From: an uncultured Clostridia bacterium
GTDB taxonomy: Bacteria; Bacillota; Clostridia; Oscillospirales; Ruminococcaceae
Assembly (NCBI GenBank): GCA_945933905.1
Contig: CAMEQX010000009.1
Coordinates: 1 to 14,986 of the forward strand
Direction of reading: 5' to 3'
DNA: 14,986 bases
The number at the start of each line of letters is the position of its first letter. Position 1 is the first letter of the stretch. Below, piece after piece: positions 1-6,947 of this stretch. Both the position numbers and the translations under genes were made by a program. Under the pieces are notes generated by a model that was given only the letters and a program-made list of their open reading frames with translations, had not been told where the DNA came from and searched no databases.

Positions 1-1
1 T

Positions 2-61
2 GAGAAAATTCTCGCGTTTCTTGAAAAATCGGATTTCAAATCCACAATTCAAGCGATATAA
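2..61 (+). CDS. C-terminal end of an unknown gene (5' part outside window)
   Basis: From base 2 an open frame runs to a TAA at 59-61 and encodes 19 residues, EKILAFLEKSDFKSTIQAI. The terminator at 67-91 begins only 5 bases after this stop, which supports a real gene end on the plus strand. The piece is too short to assign a family. It looks like an amphipathic helix followed by a short tail. Confidence 0.5.
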   Translation, partial: EKILAFLEKSDFKSTIQAI

Positions 62-66
62 AAAAT

Positions 67-91
67 TCCGTGGGAAATCCACGGATTTTTT
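67..91 (+). terminator. Rho-independent terminator of the upstream gene
   Basis: A 7-bp stem, TCCGTGG at 67-73 and CCACGGA at 79-85, with loop GAAAT is followed by six T (86-91). An A-run at 61-65 extends the pairing with the T-tract. It closes the partial gene ending at 61 and separates it from the ECF sigma gene. Confidence 0.8.
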
Positions 92-120
92 GTGAGTATT
101 TTCAAATTGAAACGTCTAAT
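91..120 (+). promoter_or_regulatory. Possible ECF-type promoter for the sigma/anti-sigma pair
   Basis: CGTCTAAT at 113-120 matches the -10 element of many ECF sigma factors (CGTC core). Exactly 16 bp upstream lies TGTGAG (91-96), a weak match to the ECF -35 TGAAAC/TGCAAC, followed by a T-rich stretch typical of such promoters. The start codon is at 166, leaving a leader of about 40 nt. ECF factors commonly drive their own operon, so autoregulation is plausible. The poor -35 match keeps this tentative, and it overlaps the T-tract of the preceding terminator. Confidence 0.4.
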
Positions 121-165
121 AAGTGAAAGCAAAAATCGATTTTTCTTTTGAAAGAAGGTGAGCCG

Positions 166-723
166 ATGGACAGCGGGGAAAGTGCTTATGCGCGCTATCT
201 TGACGGCGATGAAACAGCGGTCGGCGAGATAATCCGCGATTTCAGGGACGGACTAATCCTCTACATAAACAGCTTTGTGCGCGATTTGAACGCCGCCGAG
301 GAGCTTTGCGAGGATGCTTTCGTTAAACTTTTCACCAAAAAGCCGCGCTTTCACGGGAACTCAAAATTCCGCACTTTCCTGTACTCGTTCGGGAGAAACG
401 CCGCGCTTGACTATCTCAGGCGGGAAAAACGGCGGCAGAATATCGGGCTGGACGAGTGCGGGGAAATTTCACTTGACGAGATTTCTCTTGAAGAAAGTTA
501 TCTTCGCGAGGAGCGCAAAAAAGCTGTTTACAAGGCGATGTCAAAGCTCAAGGACGAACAGCGGCAGGTACTTTGGCTGATGTATTTCGAGGATTTTTCC
601 GCGAGGGAAGCGGCGGCGGTGATGAAGAAAACCGCTCACGCCGCGGAAACGCTTGCCTATCGCGCCCGACAGGCTCTGAAGGCTGAACTGGAGAAAGAAG
701 GTTTTACTTATGAAGACTTATGA
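166..723 (+). CDS. ECF-type RNA polymerase sigma-70 factor
   Basis: This 185-residue protein is a small alternative sigma factor that directs RNA polymerase to stress- or envelope-type promoters. Region 2 is visible near residues 12-90, including FVRDLNAAEELCEDAFVKLF and the FRTFLYSFGRNAALDYLRR stretch (core binding and -10 recognition). Region 4 lies near 120-175, with LKDEQRQVLWLMYFEDFSAREAA and a helix-turn-helix for the -35 element. The ATG at 166 is preferred over a TTG at 148 because AGAAGGTG sits about 7 bases upstream of it. The gene overlaps the next by 14 bases, the usual arrangement for a sigma factor and its membrane regulator. The inducing signal and ECF group cannot be assigned from sequence alone. 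Confidence 0.93.
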   Translation: MDSGESAYARYLDGDETAVGEIIRDFRDGLILYINSFVRDLNAAEELCEDAFVKLFTKKPRFHGNSKFRTFLYSFGRNAALDYLRREKRRQNIGLDECGEISLDEISLEESYLREERKKAVYKAMSKLKDEQRQVLWLMYFEDFSAREAAAVMKKTAHAAETLAYRARQALKAELEKEGFTYEDL

Positions 724-1558
724 GGAAATGACAAGAAGCGTGCTGAAGCGGGTTCACGAGAACGAAACTGCGCAGAAAAAGCGCAGAACCGTTGTTTTGA
801 GGACGGCTGTTCCCGTGTGTGCGGCAGGGGCTGTTGTGGGGGCAGTCACGTTTAATCAATTCAACAATAAAATTCCCACCGAAAGCGGATTTGTCGCGGG
901 CGGCGCGGGCGATGAGAGCGGTGTTTCGCTGGACGAAATGACGGTCAGCAACACTATCGGCGCGACAATGGACGAAAGCGGGAATATCTCTTACATTTAC
1001 GAAAATTCCGAGCCTACCGAAACCGACAGCAATTCACATTCGACAGCAAGCAGGGATATCGAATTCAACTCCGCGCCCGATGACCTTGAAAAAATCGGAA
1101 ATCTGCCGATGATTAACAATCACGAGAGGCTCTCTGCCGAGGAAGCGTCAAAGTACTACGGAATTGACCTTTTGGCACCGGAAAAGTATTTCCCGAACTG
1201 CACGGCGAAGTACACCGAGCTTGTTTTGCAGAAATGCGACGACAGGCTTGTTTATGACGGGAATTTCGTGGAATATGAGTTTTCGGAAGGCTCGGTTCTC
1301 GCGCTGTTCAGAAAGCAGTCAAAATGGACGCCCGCAAAGGAATACAAAACCGAGGATTTTGCCGGCACGAAAGTCACGTTCTTCAAGGACGGCGGCGAGA
1401 TACGGGCGGTTTTCGAGGTCGGCGAAACGCAGATTACGCTTTTGAGCAGCGATATGAAAAACGTGCTCACGGCAATCAAGGTGTTTATCAACGAGAGCGA
1501 ACAGAATGATAATCCCGTTGTAAACGAGCTTGACGGTCCTGTTTTAACCTACAATTAA
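710..1558 (+). CDS. Membrane-anchored protein, probable anti-sigma factor
   Basis: The protein has 282 residues. Residues 1-27 are charged and cytoplasmic (MKTYEEMTRSVLKRVHENET onward), followed by one hydrophobic segment at about 28-48. A polar Ser/Thr/Glu-rich stalk covers about 55-125 and an extracytoplasmic domain about 135-270, with alternating beta-like segments (VTFFKDGGEIRAVFEV, ITLLSSDMKNVLTAIKVFI). Translation starts inside the sigma gene (14-bp overlap) behind AGAAAGAAGG. The membrane topology and coupling to an ECF sigma factor strongly suggest that it binds the sigma factor and senses the envelope. I see no zinc-binding HxxxCxxC motif, so it is not a ZAS-type anti-sigma factor. 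The C-terminal part loosely resembles DUF4367-type sensor domains, but I am not certain. Confidence 0.75.
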   Translation: MKTYEEMTRSVLKRVHENETAQKKRRTVVLRTAVPVCAAGAVVGAVTFNQFNNKIPTESGFVAGGAGDESGVSLDEMTVSNTIGATMDESGNISYIYENSEPTETDSNSHSTASRDIEFNSAPDDLEKIGNLPMINNHERLSAEEASKYYGIDLLAPEKYFPNCTAKYTELVLQKCDDRLVYDGNFVEYEFSEGSVLALFRKQSKWTPAKEYKTEDFAGTKVTFFKDGGEIRAVFEVGETQITLLSSDMKNVLTAIKVFINESEQNDNPVVNELDGPVLTYN

Positions 1559-1564
1559 AAGAAA

Positions 1565-1597
1565 AGGTCTGCGAAACATCTCGCAGACCTGTTTTTT
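1565..1597. terminator. Bidirectional terminator between convergent genes
   Basis: A perfect 10-bp stem, AGGTCTGCGA at 1565-1574 and TCGCAGACCT at 1581-1590, with loop AACATC is followed by GTTTTTT on the plus strand. It is preceded by TTAAAAGAAAA, giving a T-rich tail on the minus strand. It sits between the anti-sigma stop (1558) and the stop of the minus-strand patatin gene (1596-1598), so it can serve both. Confidence 0.9.
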
Positions 1598-2456
1598 AGC
1601 TTACAAGCATTGTCTTTGTCCACTCTACCAAATCGAGAATTTTCTCGTCCGCCTGCGAATAGCCGTCGTGATAGCTCTCCATAATCTTGTCGCTGTTCTT
1701 CTCGAACTTTGAAATTGCGGGGAGCGACGGACGGAAAACAAACGCTCTGCCTTCCTCCTCGAGCTTGTTCATAAGAGCAACCGTTTTCTCGTACCGCTCA
1801 ACGCGCGTCATACAAGCCTCGACAAAGTTCGGATATTTCTTGTACATCGAGTTGATGACTTTCTTGAACTTCGCGTAATCGGTCGGGGGAGTTGCGCTGC
1901 CCGGCTTTGTGAGGATAATCACAAGCTTGTCGCAGCCCATTTCAAGCGCGTGTTCAATCGGGATACTGTCCGCGATGCTTCCGTCAAGATAATGCTTTCC
2001 GTCAAGCTCAACCGGCGCGCACAGCATCGGCACGGAGCAAGTCGCCTTTGCAATCGTCAGCAGGCGCTCGTTGTCCTCGTATTCCGAGAAATACTCCGCT
2101 TCTCCCGTTTCAAGACAAGTGCAGACATATTCCGTTTCAATCCCGCTGTTATAATATGTATCAAAATCAAACGGGAACTGCTTATACGGATATTCATAAG
2201 CCATTTTGTCAAGATTTATGATTTTTCTCGAGCCTAAAAACTGCCTGAACCCGTAGTACGACTCGTTTCGCGGAGCGTTTATCATTCGGCAGGTTCTTCC
2301 CACCTGACAGGAAACATAGCTCATCGCGTTTCCGCCGCCCGCAGATACTCCGATTACATACGGGAAGTTTATTCCTTCTTCCATAAGGCGATCAAGCACT
2401 CCCGCGGTGAAAATTCCTCTAACCGCGCCGCCTTCCAAAATAAGTCCTGTTTTCAT
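1596..2456 (-). CDS. Patatin-like phospholipase family protein
   Basis: This 286-residue protein is a predicted Ser-Asp dyad lipid acyl hydrolase. It has the patatin landmarks in order: the glycine-rich oxyanion loop LILEGGAVRGIFTAGVLD (about 5-22), the nucleophile elbow GVSAG (36-40, Ser38) and the catalytic Asp in LDGSIADSIPI (Asp158, here D-G-S rather than the common D-G-G/A). The size and motif spacing fit the bacterial YjjU/RssA-like group. The ATG at 2456 is chosen because AAAGGTGA lies just upstream; a TTG six codons earlier lacks this. No signal peptide is seen, so it is probably cytoplasmic. It is downstream of, but separated by a terminator from, the EAL-HDOD operon. The substrate is unknown. 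Confidence 0.9.
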   Translation of the reverse strand: MKTGLILEGGAVRGIFTAGVLDRLMEEGINFPYVIGVSAGGGNAMSYVSCQVGRTCRMINAPRNESYYGFRQFLGSRKIINLDKMAYEYPYKQFPFDFDTYYNSGIETEYVCTCLETGEAEYFSEYEDNERLLTIAKATCSVPMLCAPVELDGKHYLDGSIADSIPIEHALEMGCDKLVIILTKPGSATPPTDYAKFKKVINSMYKKYPNFVEACMTRVERYEKTVALMNKLEEEGRAFVFRPSLPAISKFEKNSDKIMESYHDGYSQADEKILDLVEWTKTMLVS

Positions 2457-2500
2457 CGAAATCACCTTTTCCAAAAATTGCTGAAATTAAAATAAAGATA

Positions 2501-2534
2501 CAAAAAATCACGGGGCATTTTTCTGCTCCGTGAT
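2501..2534 (-). terminator. Terminator of the EAL-HDOD/FkbM operon
   Basis: The arms 2507-2517 and 2524-2534 form an 11-bp stem (one G-T wobble) with loop TTTTTC. Read on the minus strand it is followed by TTTTTTG (2507-2501). It lies about 90 bases beyond the stop of the gene at 2626-3408. Upstream on the minus strand, TTTACA (2562-2567) and TATGAT (2541-2546) could be a promoter for the patatin gene, but the 15-bp spacer is short. If that promoter is real, the hairpin would lie in the patatin 5' leader and could act as an attenuator. Confidence 0.75.
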
Positions 2535-2625
2535 AATTTTATCATACAAACTTAAACTTTTTGTAAACTTTTCGCCCTTCGTGAACATTTCTTTTAGGCA
2601 ATTTCCGACAAAATTTCTTCACAAA

Positions 2626-3408
2626 TCACTCTTCTTTTTTAACTGTATAAACCTTTTCAAGCGTGATTTCGGGCGTTAATCTGCCTAAATCGTCATAAGC
2701 CTCGGTTATCTGAAGACCGAGCGCGCCGCCTCTGATGCTGGTGAAATTGAGGGGATTTTGCGCGTCAGCGTCATAGGTGAACGCAAGCTTTATCGTCGCG
2801 GGAACTTCTTCAACTCCCGTGAAAACCATTCTGAACGAGTCGCAGTCCGTGAACGCAAAAGCAGCGCCCGCGTTTCCGTCAAGCAAAACGGGGTCAACAA
2901 CATTGTTCCTCGCCTTGCATTCGTACTCTCCGTCCTCGTCAATGTCCTTTGAATAAACATTCTGCGCGGCAAGAACCTTTCCGTTTGCAACGCCCGCCGT
3001 AAGCGTGAGGTTTTTATAGCGGAAATCGGGCTCCGTGGGGTTTCCCTCGCCGTCAAGACCGTTATAAACGCTTCCCGAAAGCACAAACGTTCTGTTGTCC
3101 TCTTTTTCGAGATTGAGCGTGAAAACGGGCGCGTAGATTACATTCTGATAAGTCGCAAGGATTGTGGTCATTTCCTCGGCGGTGAGGTTGCCCGTTTCCT
3201 TTTCGTTCATTGTCGTGACAATCTGCGAGAGCGTTTCATTCGCGTTCAAATCCGCCGTGTAAACCCTCGTCACATAGCACTGCGAGCCGTTTTCGCCCTT
3301 TATATCCCCGCAGTAAACAAGGTCGTGGGAATTGAGCATAAACACAACGTAAAGCCCTATTCCCGCCATAATCAAAACAATCAGGATAATTCCGATAACG
3401 ATTTTCAT
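2626..3408 (-). CDS. Membrane-anchored protein of unknown function
   Basis: The protein has 260 residues. Residues 2-24 form one strongly hydrophobic segment (IVIGIILIVLIMAGIGLYVV), either an uncleaved signal anchor or a single membrane helix. The remainder is polar and probably outside the membrane, with many short beta-like runs such as RTFVLSGSVYNGL and AAFAFTDCDSFRMVFTGVEE. I recognise no catalytic motif. It is the last gene of a three-gene operon, starting 16 bases after the FkbM-methyltransferase stop with a weak AGAGG ribosome site. No lipobox or sortase motif is visible. I do not recognise the family, and the function cannot be inferred beyond membrane-attached. Confidence 0.75.
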   Translation of the reverse strand: MKIVIGIILIVLIMAGIGLYVVFMLNSHDLVYCGDIKGENGSQCYVTRVYTADLNANETLSQIVTTMNEKETGNLTAEEMTTILATYQNVIYAPVFTLNLEKEDNRTFVLSGSVYNGLDGEGNPTEPDFRYKNLTLTAGVANGKVLAAQNVYSKDIDEDGEYECKARNNVVDPVLLDGNAGAAFAFTDCDSFRMVFTGVEEVPATIKLAFTYDADAQNPLNFTSIRGGALGLQITEAYDDLGRLTPEITLEKVYTVKKEE

Positions 3409-3424
3409 TTACAGCCTCTTTCTG

Positions 3425-4519
3425 TCAAAGCGCATAGAGATTTGTGTCCCAATCGGGAAAATACGGGTGATGCCGCATATAAAGCTTGTATTTCTTCTGC
3501 ATCGAATTTACAAGCAGCGGGATTTTGAACATATCCTCGTTCCGATGATAGAGCGCGATATTCAGCTTCGGCGAGAAATTCGCGATGGTTTCCCGCGCGC
3601 CGAAAAGCGCCTTCTCCTCCGCTCCCTCAACGTCCATTTTAAGATAAGTCGCGGGATTTCCTTGAAGCATTGTGTCAACCTTCAGCATATTCACCTCGCG
3701 AAAACGCGCGGGATTGAGCGAAGCGTTCTTGTCGGGAACAGCCTTGCTGCTTCTGCCCGAGCGCAGATTGAACAAAACCGAAGTGTCCTCGTCCCACGCG
3801 CCGCAGTTGTACGCCTCCAGCAGCGCCGAGCCTATCATATAAAGCCGCCGCTTCAGCTTTCGGTAGTTTTTCGCGTCCGGCTCCATCGCGTAGATTTTCG
3901 TGAACTGCATCGACGTTTCGTTCAAAAACTCGATAACCGTGTCGCCGTCATACGCGCCCAAGTCAACGTATATTTCCTCCGTGCCGATTTTGAGCAAATC
4001 AAACTTTTCCTCGGAGGGCGTTTCAACCTCCGTGAGATAATCGAGCTTTCCGCTTAATTTATATCGGATAACGTTCTCGAAAACCTTTTTCGACTGCTCG
4101 TCCGCAAGCAGCTTGTAAACCTTTTCCAGCTCATCGCGGTGCTCTTTCGCGTAGTCAAGGTCAAAAAGACCGTCGCTCACCACAGGAACATTCGGCGCGT
4201 AAAGCTCGTGTTTTCGGGAAATGTACGCGATTTTCTCCATAACCTCGGGAATTTGCGTTCCGAAGCACACGAGAATGATGAAATCATCGCCGTACAAATC
4301 CTCGATTTCCGAGAGCGTTTTCACGCGAATACCCATAAAGCTATGCCCGCGGACAAACTCGTCGCTCGCCATAATATCGGCAAGCGGGATTTCTCTTTCG
4401 TCCAGCACCGCCTTTATCTTCTCCGCGCCGTCGCCCATTCCGTAAAGCACGATTTTCTTTTCTGTCGCTTTGAGCCTGTCCCAAAGACATTCGTTTATTT
4501 CATCAAGAAAAAAAGCCAT
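3425..4519 (-). CDS. FkbM family SAM-dependent methyltransferase with N-terminal Rossmann-like domain
   Basis: The protein has 364 residues in two parts. Residues 20-115 carry a glycine-rich nucleotide-binding-like start, KIVLYGMGDGAEKIKAVLD, followed by strand-helix alternation, resembling the Rossmann-type domain often attached to sugar-modifying enzymes. Residues 175-360 are an FkbM-type methyltransferase: SAM motif I YVDLGAYDGDTVIEFL (184-199), the acidic residue Glu213 in YAMEPDAKNYRKLKRR, and the family motif YLKMDVEGAEEKALF (292-306) followed by LNIALYHRNED. FkbM enzymes O-methylate hydroxyls on small molecules or glycans. The gene starts 7 bases after the EAL-HDOD stop and ends 16 bases before the next gene. 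A target in surface glycan or flagellin glycan is possible but unproven. Confidence 0.88.
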   Translation of the reverse strand: MAFFLDEINECLWDRLKATEKKIVLYGMGDGAEKIKAVLDEREIPLADIMASDEFVRGHSFMGIRVKTLSEIEDLYGDDFIILVCFGTQIPEVMEKIAYISRKHELYAPNVPVVSDGLFDLDYAKEHRDELEKVYKLLADEQSKKVFENVIRYKLSGKLDYLTEVETPSEEKFDLLKIGTEEIYVDLGAYDGDTVIEFLNETSMQFTKIYAMEPDAKNYRKLKRRLYMIGSALLEAYNCGAWDEDTSVLFNLRSGRSSKAVPDKNASLNPARFREVNMLKVDTMLQGNPATYLKMDVEGAEEKALFGARETIANFSPKLNIALYHRNEDMFKIPLLVNSMQKKYKLYMRHHPYFPDWDTNLYAL

Positions 4520-4526
4520 CTTACCC

Positions 4527-5726
4527 TCAATTCATCTGCGCTTGTTCAACTTCTTCGGCACATTCAACAAAATCGCTTGTCATTTCGCCTATGCCGATAT
4601 TGTAAATCGAAGCGATTTCCTCGAATTTCTCCCAATCCGCCCGAAGAAAACCGAACGCCATCTCGAAAACATCGCTGTAAAGTCCGCCCTTCCTCATAAG
4701 CCCCTTTTTGATGTCAAACGTAATCGGAAACTCGTCCAGCGCCTTTGTCAGAACGCTTTCGCCGCCGAAAACAACCATCGAAAGCAAGCCCATAAGATAA
4801 AACGACTCGGGATTTTTCGCGCCCTCGGGTATCATAAGCGCGATTTTCCGACAAAGCTTTGCCATATGCAGTGAGGTTTTTGTCGCTTCGGGGGAGTCGT
4901 TGTTGAGCAGCTTTTGCACTGCCATAAGATAAATCCACTCGCGAAGATAGTCCAATCCCAAAACCACAATCGCCTGATTTATCGAAGCAATTTTCTGAGT
5001 AAAGCCGAAATAAACCGAGTTTATCAGCCGCAAAAGCCGCTGACAAACCGCCGAGTCAACCGAAAGCGCTTTTACAACCTCCTCGATTTCCGCGTCCTTC
5101 CGCGACAAAATCTGCATCGCATTCGCTATGCTCACGGGGAGCGGCTCAAAGCCCTTTTCAACATCTATATCCGGCTTTGCAAAATAAAATCCGCGCATAA
5201 ACGTACAGCCAAGCCGTTTCGCGTCCTCGTATTCCTCGCGCGTTTCAATGCTCACGGCAAGCATCAGCTTGTTTGCATAACGGCAAACGTATGCGGTTTC
5301 CTCGATAGACTTGCTTGCCTTTTTGAAATCTATTTCAACAATATCAACAAGCCCGAAAATCTCGTCATAAGCCTTGCTGTATTCAAAATCCACCAGCGCC
5401 AGCATATACCCGCGCTCTTTCAAATCACGGCAGATGTTCATAATCCCCGCGTCCTCGAGCTGCTTTGCGTGAACGCAGACTATCAGAATGTCGTGCGAAA
5501 AAATCAGCGGCAAGCGCGCCCTGAGCATTTCATCAGAAAAATATATAAAAGCGCGCGATTTGCCGACAAGCCGCCGCACGTCATATTCAAAAAGCTTGTT
5601 TGTTTCTTCGCTGTCGGGGGCAACATATTCAAACGAGGCGTTTTCCTCGCTGCGATAGGGCAGAGTGTATGCGAAAATGTTCCCCGAAGCGTCAAAAACA
5701 GGCAGGCGTCCTATGTAAACGTCCAA
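4527..5726 (-). CDS. EAL-HDOD domain signalling protein (YuxH-like), EAL degenerate
   Basis: The protein has 399 residues. The N-terminal part (about 1-190) is a divergent EAL domain, opening VYIGRLPVFDASGNIFAY as in YuxH-type proteins and ending GCTFMRGFYFAKP. The C-terminal part (about 195-395) is an HDOD domain (ANAMQILSRKDAEIEEVVKA, LLRLINSVYFG, INQAIVVLGLDYLREWIYL). The glutamate expected in the E-A/L-L motif is threonine (YTLPYRS, Thr21), so cyclic-di-GMP hydrolysis is unlikely and a binding or scaffold role is more probable. I place the start at the TTG at 5726, six bases after GGGAGGG; this gives the usual family N-terminus. A TTG at 5771 would add 15 residues without a good ribosome site. 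It is the first gene of the three-gene operon read from 5809-5837. Confidence 0.87.
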   Translation of the reverse strand: MDVYIGRLPVFDASGNIFAYTLPYRSEENASFEYVAPDSEETNKLFEYDVRRLVGKSRAFIYFSDEMLRARLPLIFSHDILIVCVHAKQLEDAGIMNICRDLKERGYMLALVDFEYSKAYDEIFGLVDIVEIDFKKASKSIEETAYVCRYANKLMLAVSIETREEYEDAKRLGCTFMRGFYFAKPDIDVEKGFEPLPVSIANAMQILSRKDAEIEEVVKALSVDSAVCQRLLRLINSVYFGFTQKIASINQAIVVLGLDYLREWIYLMAVQKLLNNDSPEATKTSLHMAKLCRKIALMIPEGAKNPESFYLMGLLSMVVFGGESVLTKALDEFPITFDIKKGLMRKGGLYSDVFEMAFGFLRADWEKFEEIASIYNIGIGEMTSDFVECAEEVEQAQMN

Positions 5727-5808
5727 CAATATCCCTCCCGATATATTGAGCTTCTCTGAAAACCGCCGCAAAAGGCGATTTTTAAATGTTAACTTTATAT
5801 ACAGATTT

Positions 5809-5837
5809 ATTATACAACTTTTTCAACCTTTTTTCAA
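5809..5837 (-). promoter_or_regulatory. Sigma-A promoter of the EAL-HDOD operon
   Basis: On the minus strand TTGAAA (5837-5832) is separated by exactly 17 bp from TATAAT (5814-5809). The predicted start near 5802 gives a leader of about 75 nt before the TTG start at 5726. The region is AT-rich upstream, and no other convincing promoter lies ahead of this operon. Confidence 0.85.
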
Positions 5838-5889
5838 GCCTATTTTTTACAAATGTTTCGGCTGCGTTTATTTTCATCGCGTTTTTATG

Positions 5890-5919
5890 TGAATATTTGC
5901 CAAAAAAGCGGCAAAACTA
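5890..5919 (+). promoter_or_regulatory. Forespore-type (sigma-F/sigma-G-like) promoter before the SpoIIQ-like gene
   Basis: GGCAAAACTA at 5910-5919 fits every position of the published sigma-F -10 pattern GGHRANAHTA. TGAATA at 5890-5895 fits the sigma-G -35 (GHATR core) and less well the sigma-F -35. Spacing is 14 bp to the GG, or 17 bp to the 7-base -10 core used for sigma-G. The motif overlaps an inverted repeat, TTTGCC (5896-5901) and GGCAAA (5910-5915). The gene it precedes resembles SpoIIQ, which is sigma-F dependent in Bacillus, so motif and gene support each other. Confidence 0.6.
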
Positions 5920-5993
5920 CTTACAGGTTCAAGCGAGCTTGGACGATTTTTTGTAAATATTTCCCAACTTTACCTCACGAAAGGAATGGTCAA

Positions 5994-6722
5994 ATGAAAA
6001 ACAGAAGGCAAAATAACGAAAGCAAAAACGCGAAAAGTATCGCAATCGCCTCGGCAATCGGGCTGACGGCGGTTGCCGCGTCGCTGGTGGCGGTTTATGG
6101 CAGCACGGCAAGGCGGCTTGTTCCCACGAGCTCCTCTCCCGAGAGCCACTGGAGCTACTCCTCGTCAAAGAGCGGCGATGTGCCCGTGAACAACGATGTT
6201 TCGGGAGTTCCCAAGGACAGCGGAAGCTCTTCGTCATCGGCTGAAAAGGTGCAAAAGCCCGAGTCCTCGTCCGCGGAGCCCGTGAACAAGCCCGTGACAA
6301 TTAAGGCGGGGAATATTCTTCCCGTCGAGGGTGAAATCGACAAGCCTTTTTCAAACGGCGAGCTGGTGAAATCCGAGACGCTTGGTGTGTGGAAAACGCA
6401 TGACGGGATTGATATTCTGTGTGATTTAGGGACGGATGTGAAATCGATGTCCGAGGGGGTTGTGAAAGAAATCCGTGACGACGCGCTTTTGGGGGTTTGT
6501 GTGACGATTGAGCAGACGAATGGTCTGGAGGCGCATTACTGCGGGCTTGCGAAGGAGCTGGGAGTTAAGGCGGGGCAGCAGGTTAAGCAGGGTGAGATTA
6601 TCGGGAAGACTTCTGACACAAATCAGAGCGAGATTATGCAAAAGCCGCATTTGCACTTTGGTGTGAAGGAGAATGGGAAGTGGATTGACCCGATGAGCGT
6701 TATTGACAAGAACGGCGGCTAA
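5994..6722 (+). CDS. spoIIQ: M23 (LytM) metallopeptidase, SpoIIQ-like
   Basis: The protein has 242 residues. It has a basic N-terminus, one membrane helix at about 15-36, a Ser/Pro-rich low-complexity linker at about 45-100, and a LytM domain at about 110-235. The stretch ELVKSETLGVWKTHDGIDI and the following DLGTDVKSMSEGVVKEI strongly recall the sporulation protein SpoIIQ. Zinc ligands look complete: His136 and Asp140 (HDGID), and His219/His221 (HLH). As in clostridial SpoIIQ, the endopeptidase may therefore be active, unlike the degenerate Bacillus protein. SpoIIQ sits in the forespore membrane and joins SpoIIIAH to form the engulfment channel. The ATG at 5994 is preferred over 5853 because GAAAGGA lies 8 bases upstream, a membrane helix follows, and a sigma-F-like promoter lies between the two. 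The symbol is a best guess, since other membrane-anchored M23 proteins look similar. Confidence 0.8.
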   Translation: MKNRRQNNESKNAKSIAIASAIGLTAVAASLVAVYGSTARRLVPTSSSPESHWSYSSSKSGDVPVNNDVSGVPKDSGSSSSSAEKVQKPESSSAEPVNKPVTIKAGNILPVEGEIDKPFSNGELVKSETLGVWKTHDGIDILCDLGTDVKSMSEGVVKEIRDDALLGVCVTIEQTNGLEAHYCGLAKELGVKAGQQVKQGEIIGKTSDTNQSEIMQKPHLHFGVKENGKWIDPMSVIDKNGG

Positions 6723-6737
6723 GCGCGAAGCGAAAGT

Positions 6738-6809
6738 AGTCTTTTTGGAGTGTTTGCGAGAAACCTTCGGTTTCCCTAACCTTTTTCTTCAGAAAAAGGT
6801 TCCAAGACT
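6738..6809. repeat. Palindromic intergenic element with nested hairpins
   Basis: The ends are imperfect inverted repeats: AGTCTTTTTGGA (6738-6749) and TCCAAGACT (6801-6809), differing by a TTT insertion. Inside are a 6-bp hairpin, GAAACC (6760-6765) with GGTTTC (6769-6774), and a perfect 10-bp hairpin, AACCTTTTTC (6778-6787) with GAAAAAGGTT (6792-6801), loop TTCA. No T-tract follows, so it is not a typical terminator, although it lies just after the SpoIIQ-like gene. The form resembles a REP/MITE-type dispersed element. Genome copies cannot be checked here. Confidence 0.6.
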
Positions 6810-6947
6810 GGAGCGAAGCGACCACTGAAGGCGAAGCCGCAAAATCCATAAAAAGAACGCTTTTGCATTGTAAGAGTTCACAAACCGACTTGAAATCTAG
6901 TTTCGTCACCATTGCCAAATTTTTTTGCGGGCGCAAAAAATTCGCAA
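6810..6947. other. Gene-free stretch with short GCGAAGC motifs and a small hairpin
   Basis: No credible gene is seen. GCGAAGCG or GCGAAGCC occurs near 6812 and 6830, echoing the same motif at about 6725, just before the palindrome at 6738. A short symmetric hairpin, TTTTTTGCG (6921-6929) with CGCAAAAAA (6932-6940), has only two bases between the arms. A minus-strand open frame across 6700-7119 exists but lacks any codon pattern or homology that I recognise. Confidence 0.4.

Noticed and set aside
4914..5759. A 281-codon plus-strand frame opposite the EAL-HDOD gene, with other long mirror frames at 3467-4057, 4139-4699 and 13644-14411.
   Set aside because: All lie antisense to genes with clear motifs, have no good ribosome sites, and have shadow-like composition.
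5853..5993. Longer N-terminus of the SpoIIQ-like protein starting at 5853.
   Set aside because: It would place charged sequence before the membrane helix and include the promoter motif. The ATG at 5994 has a good ribosome site.
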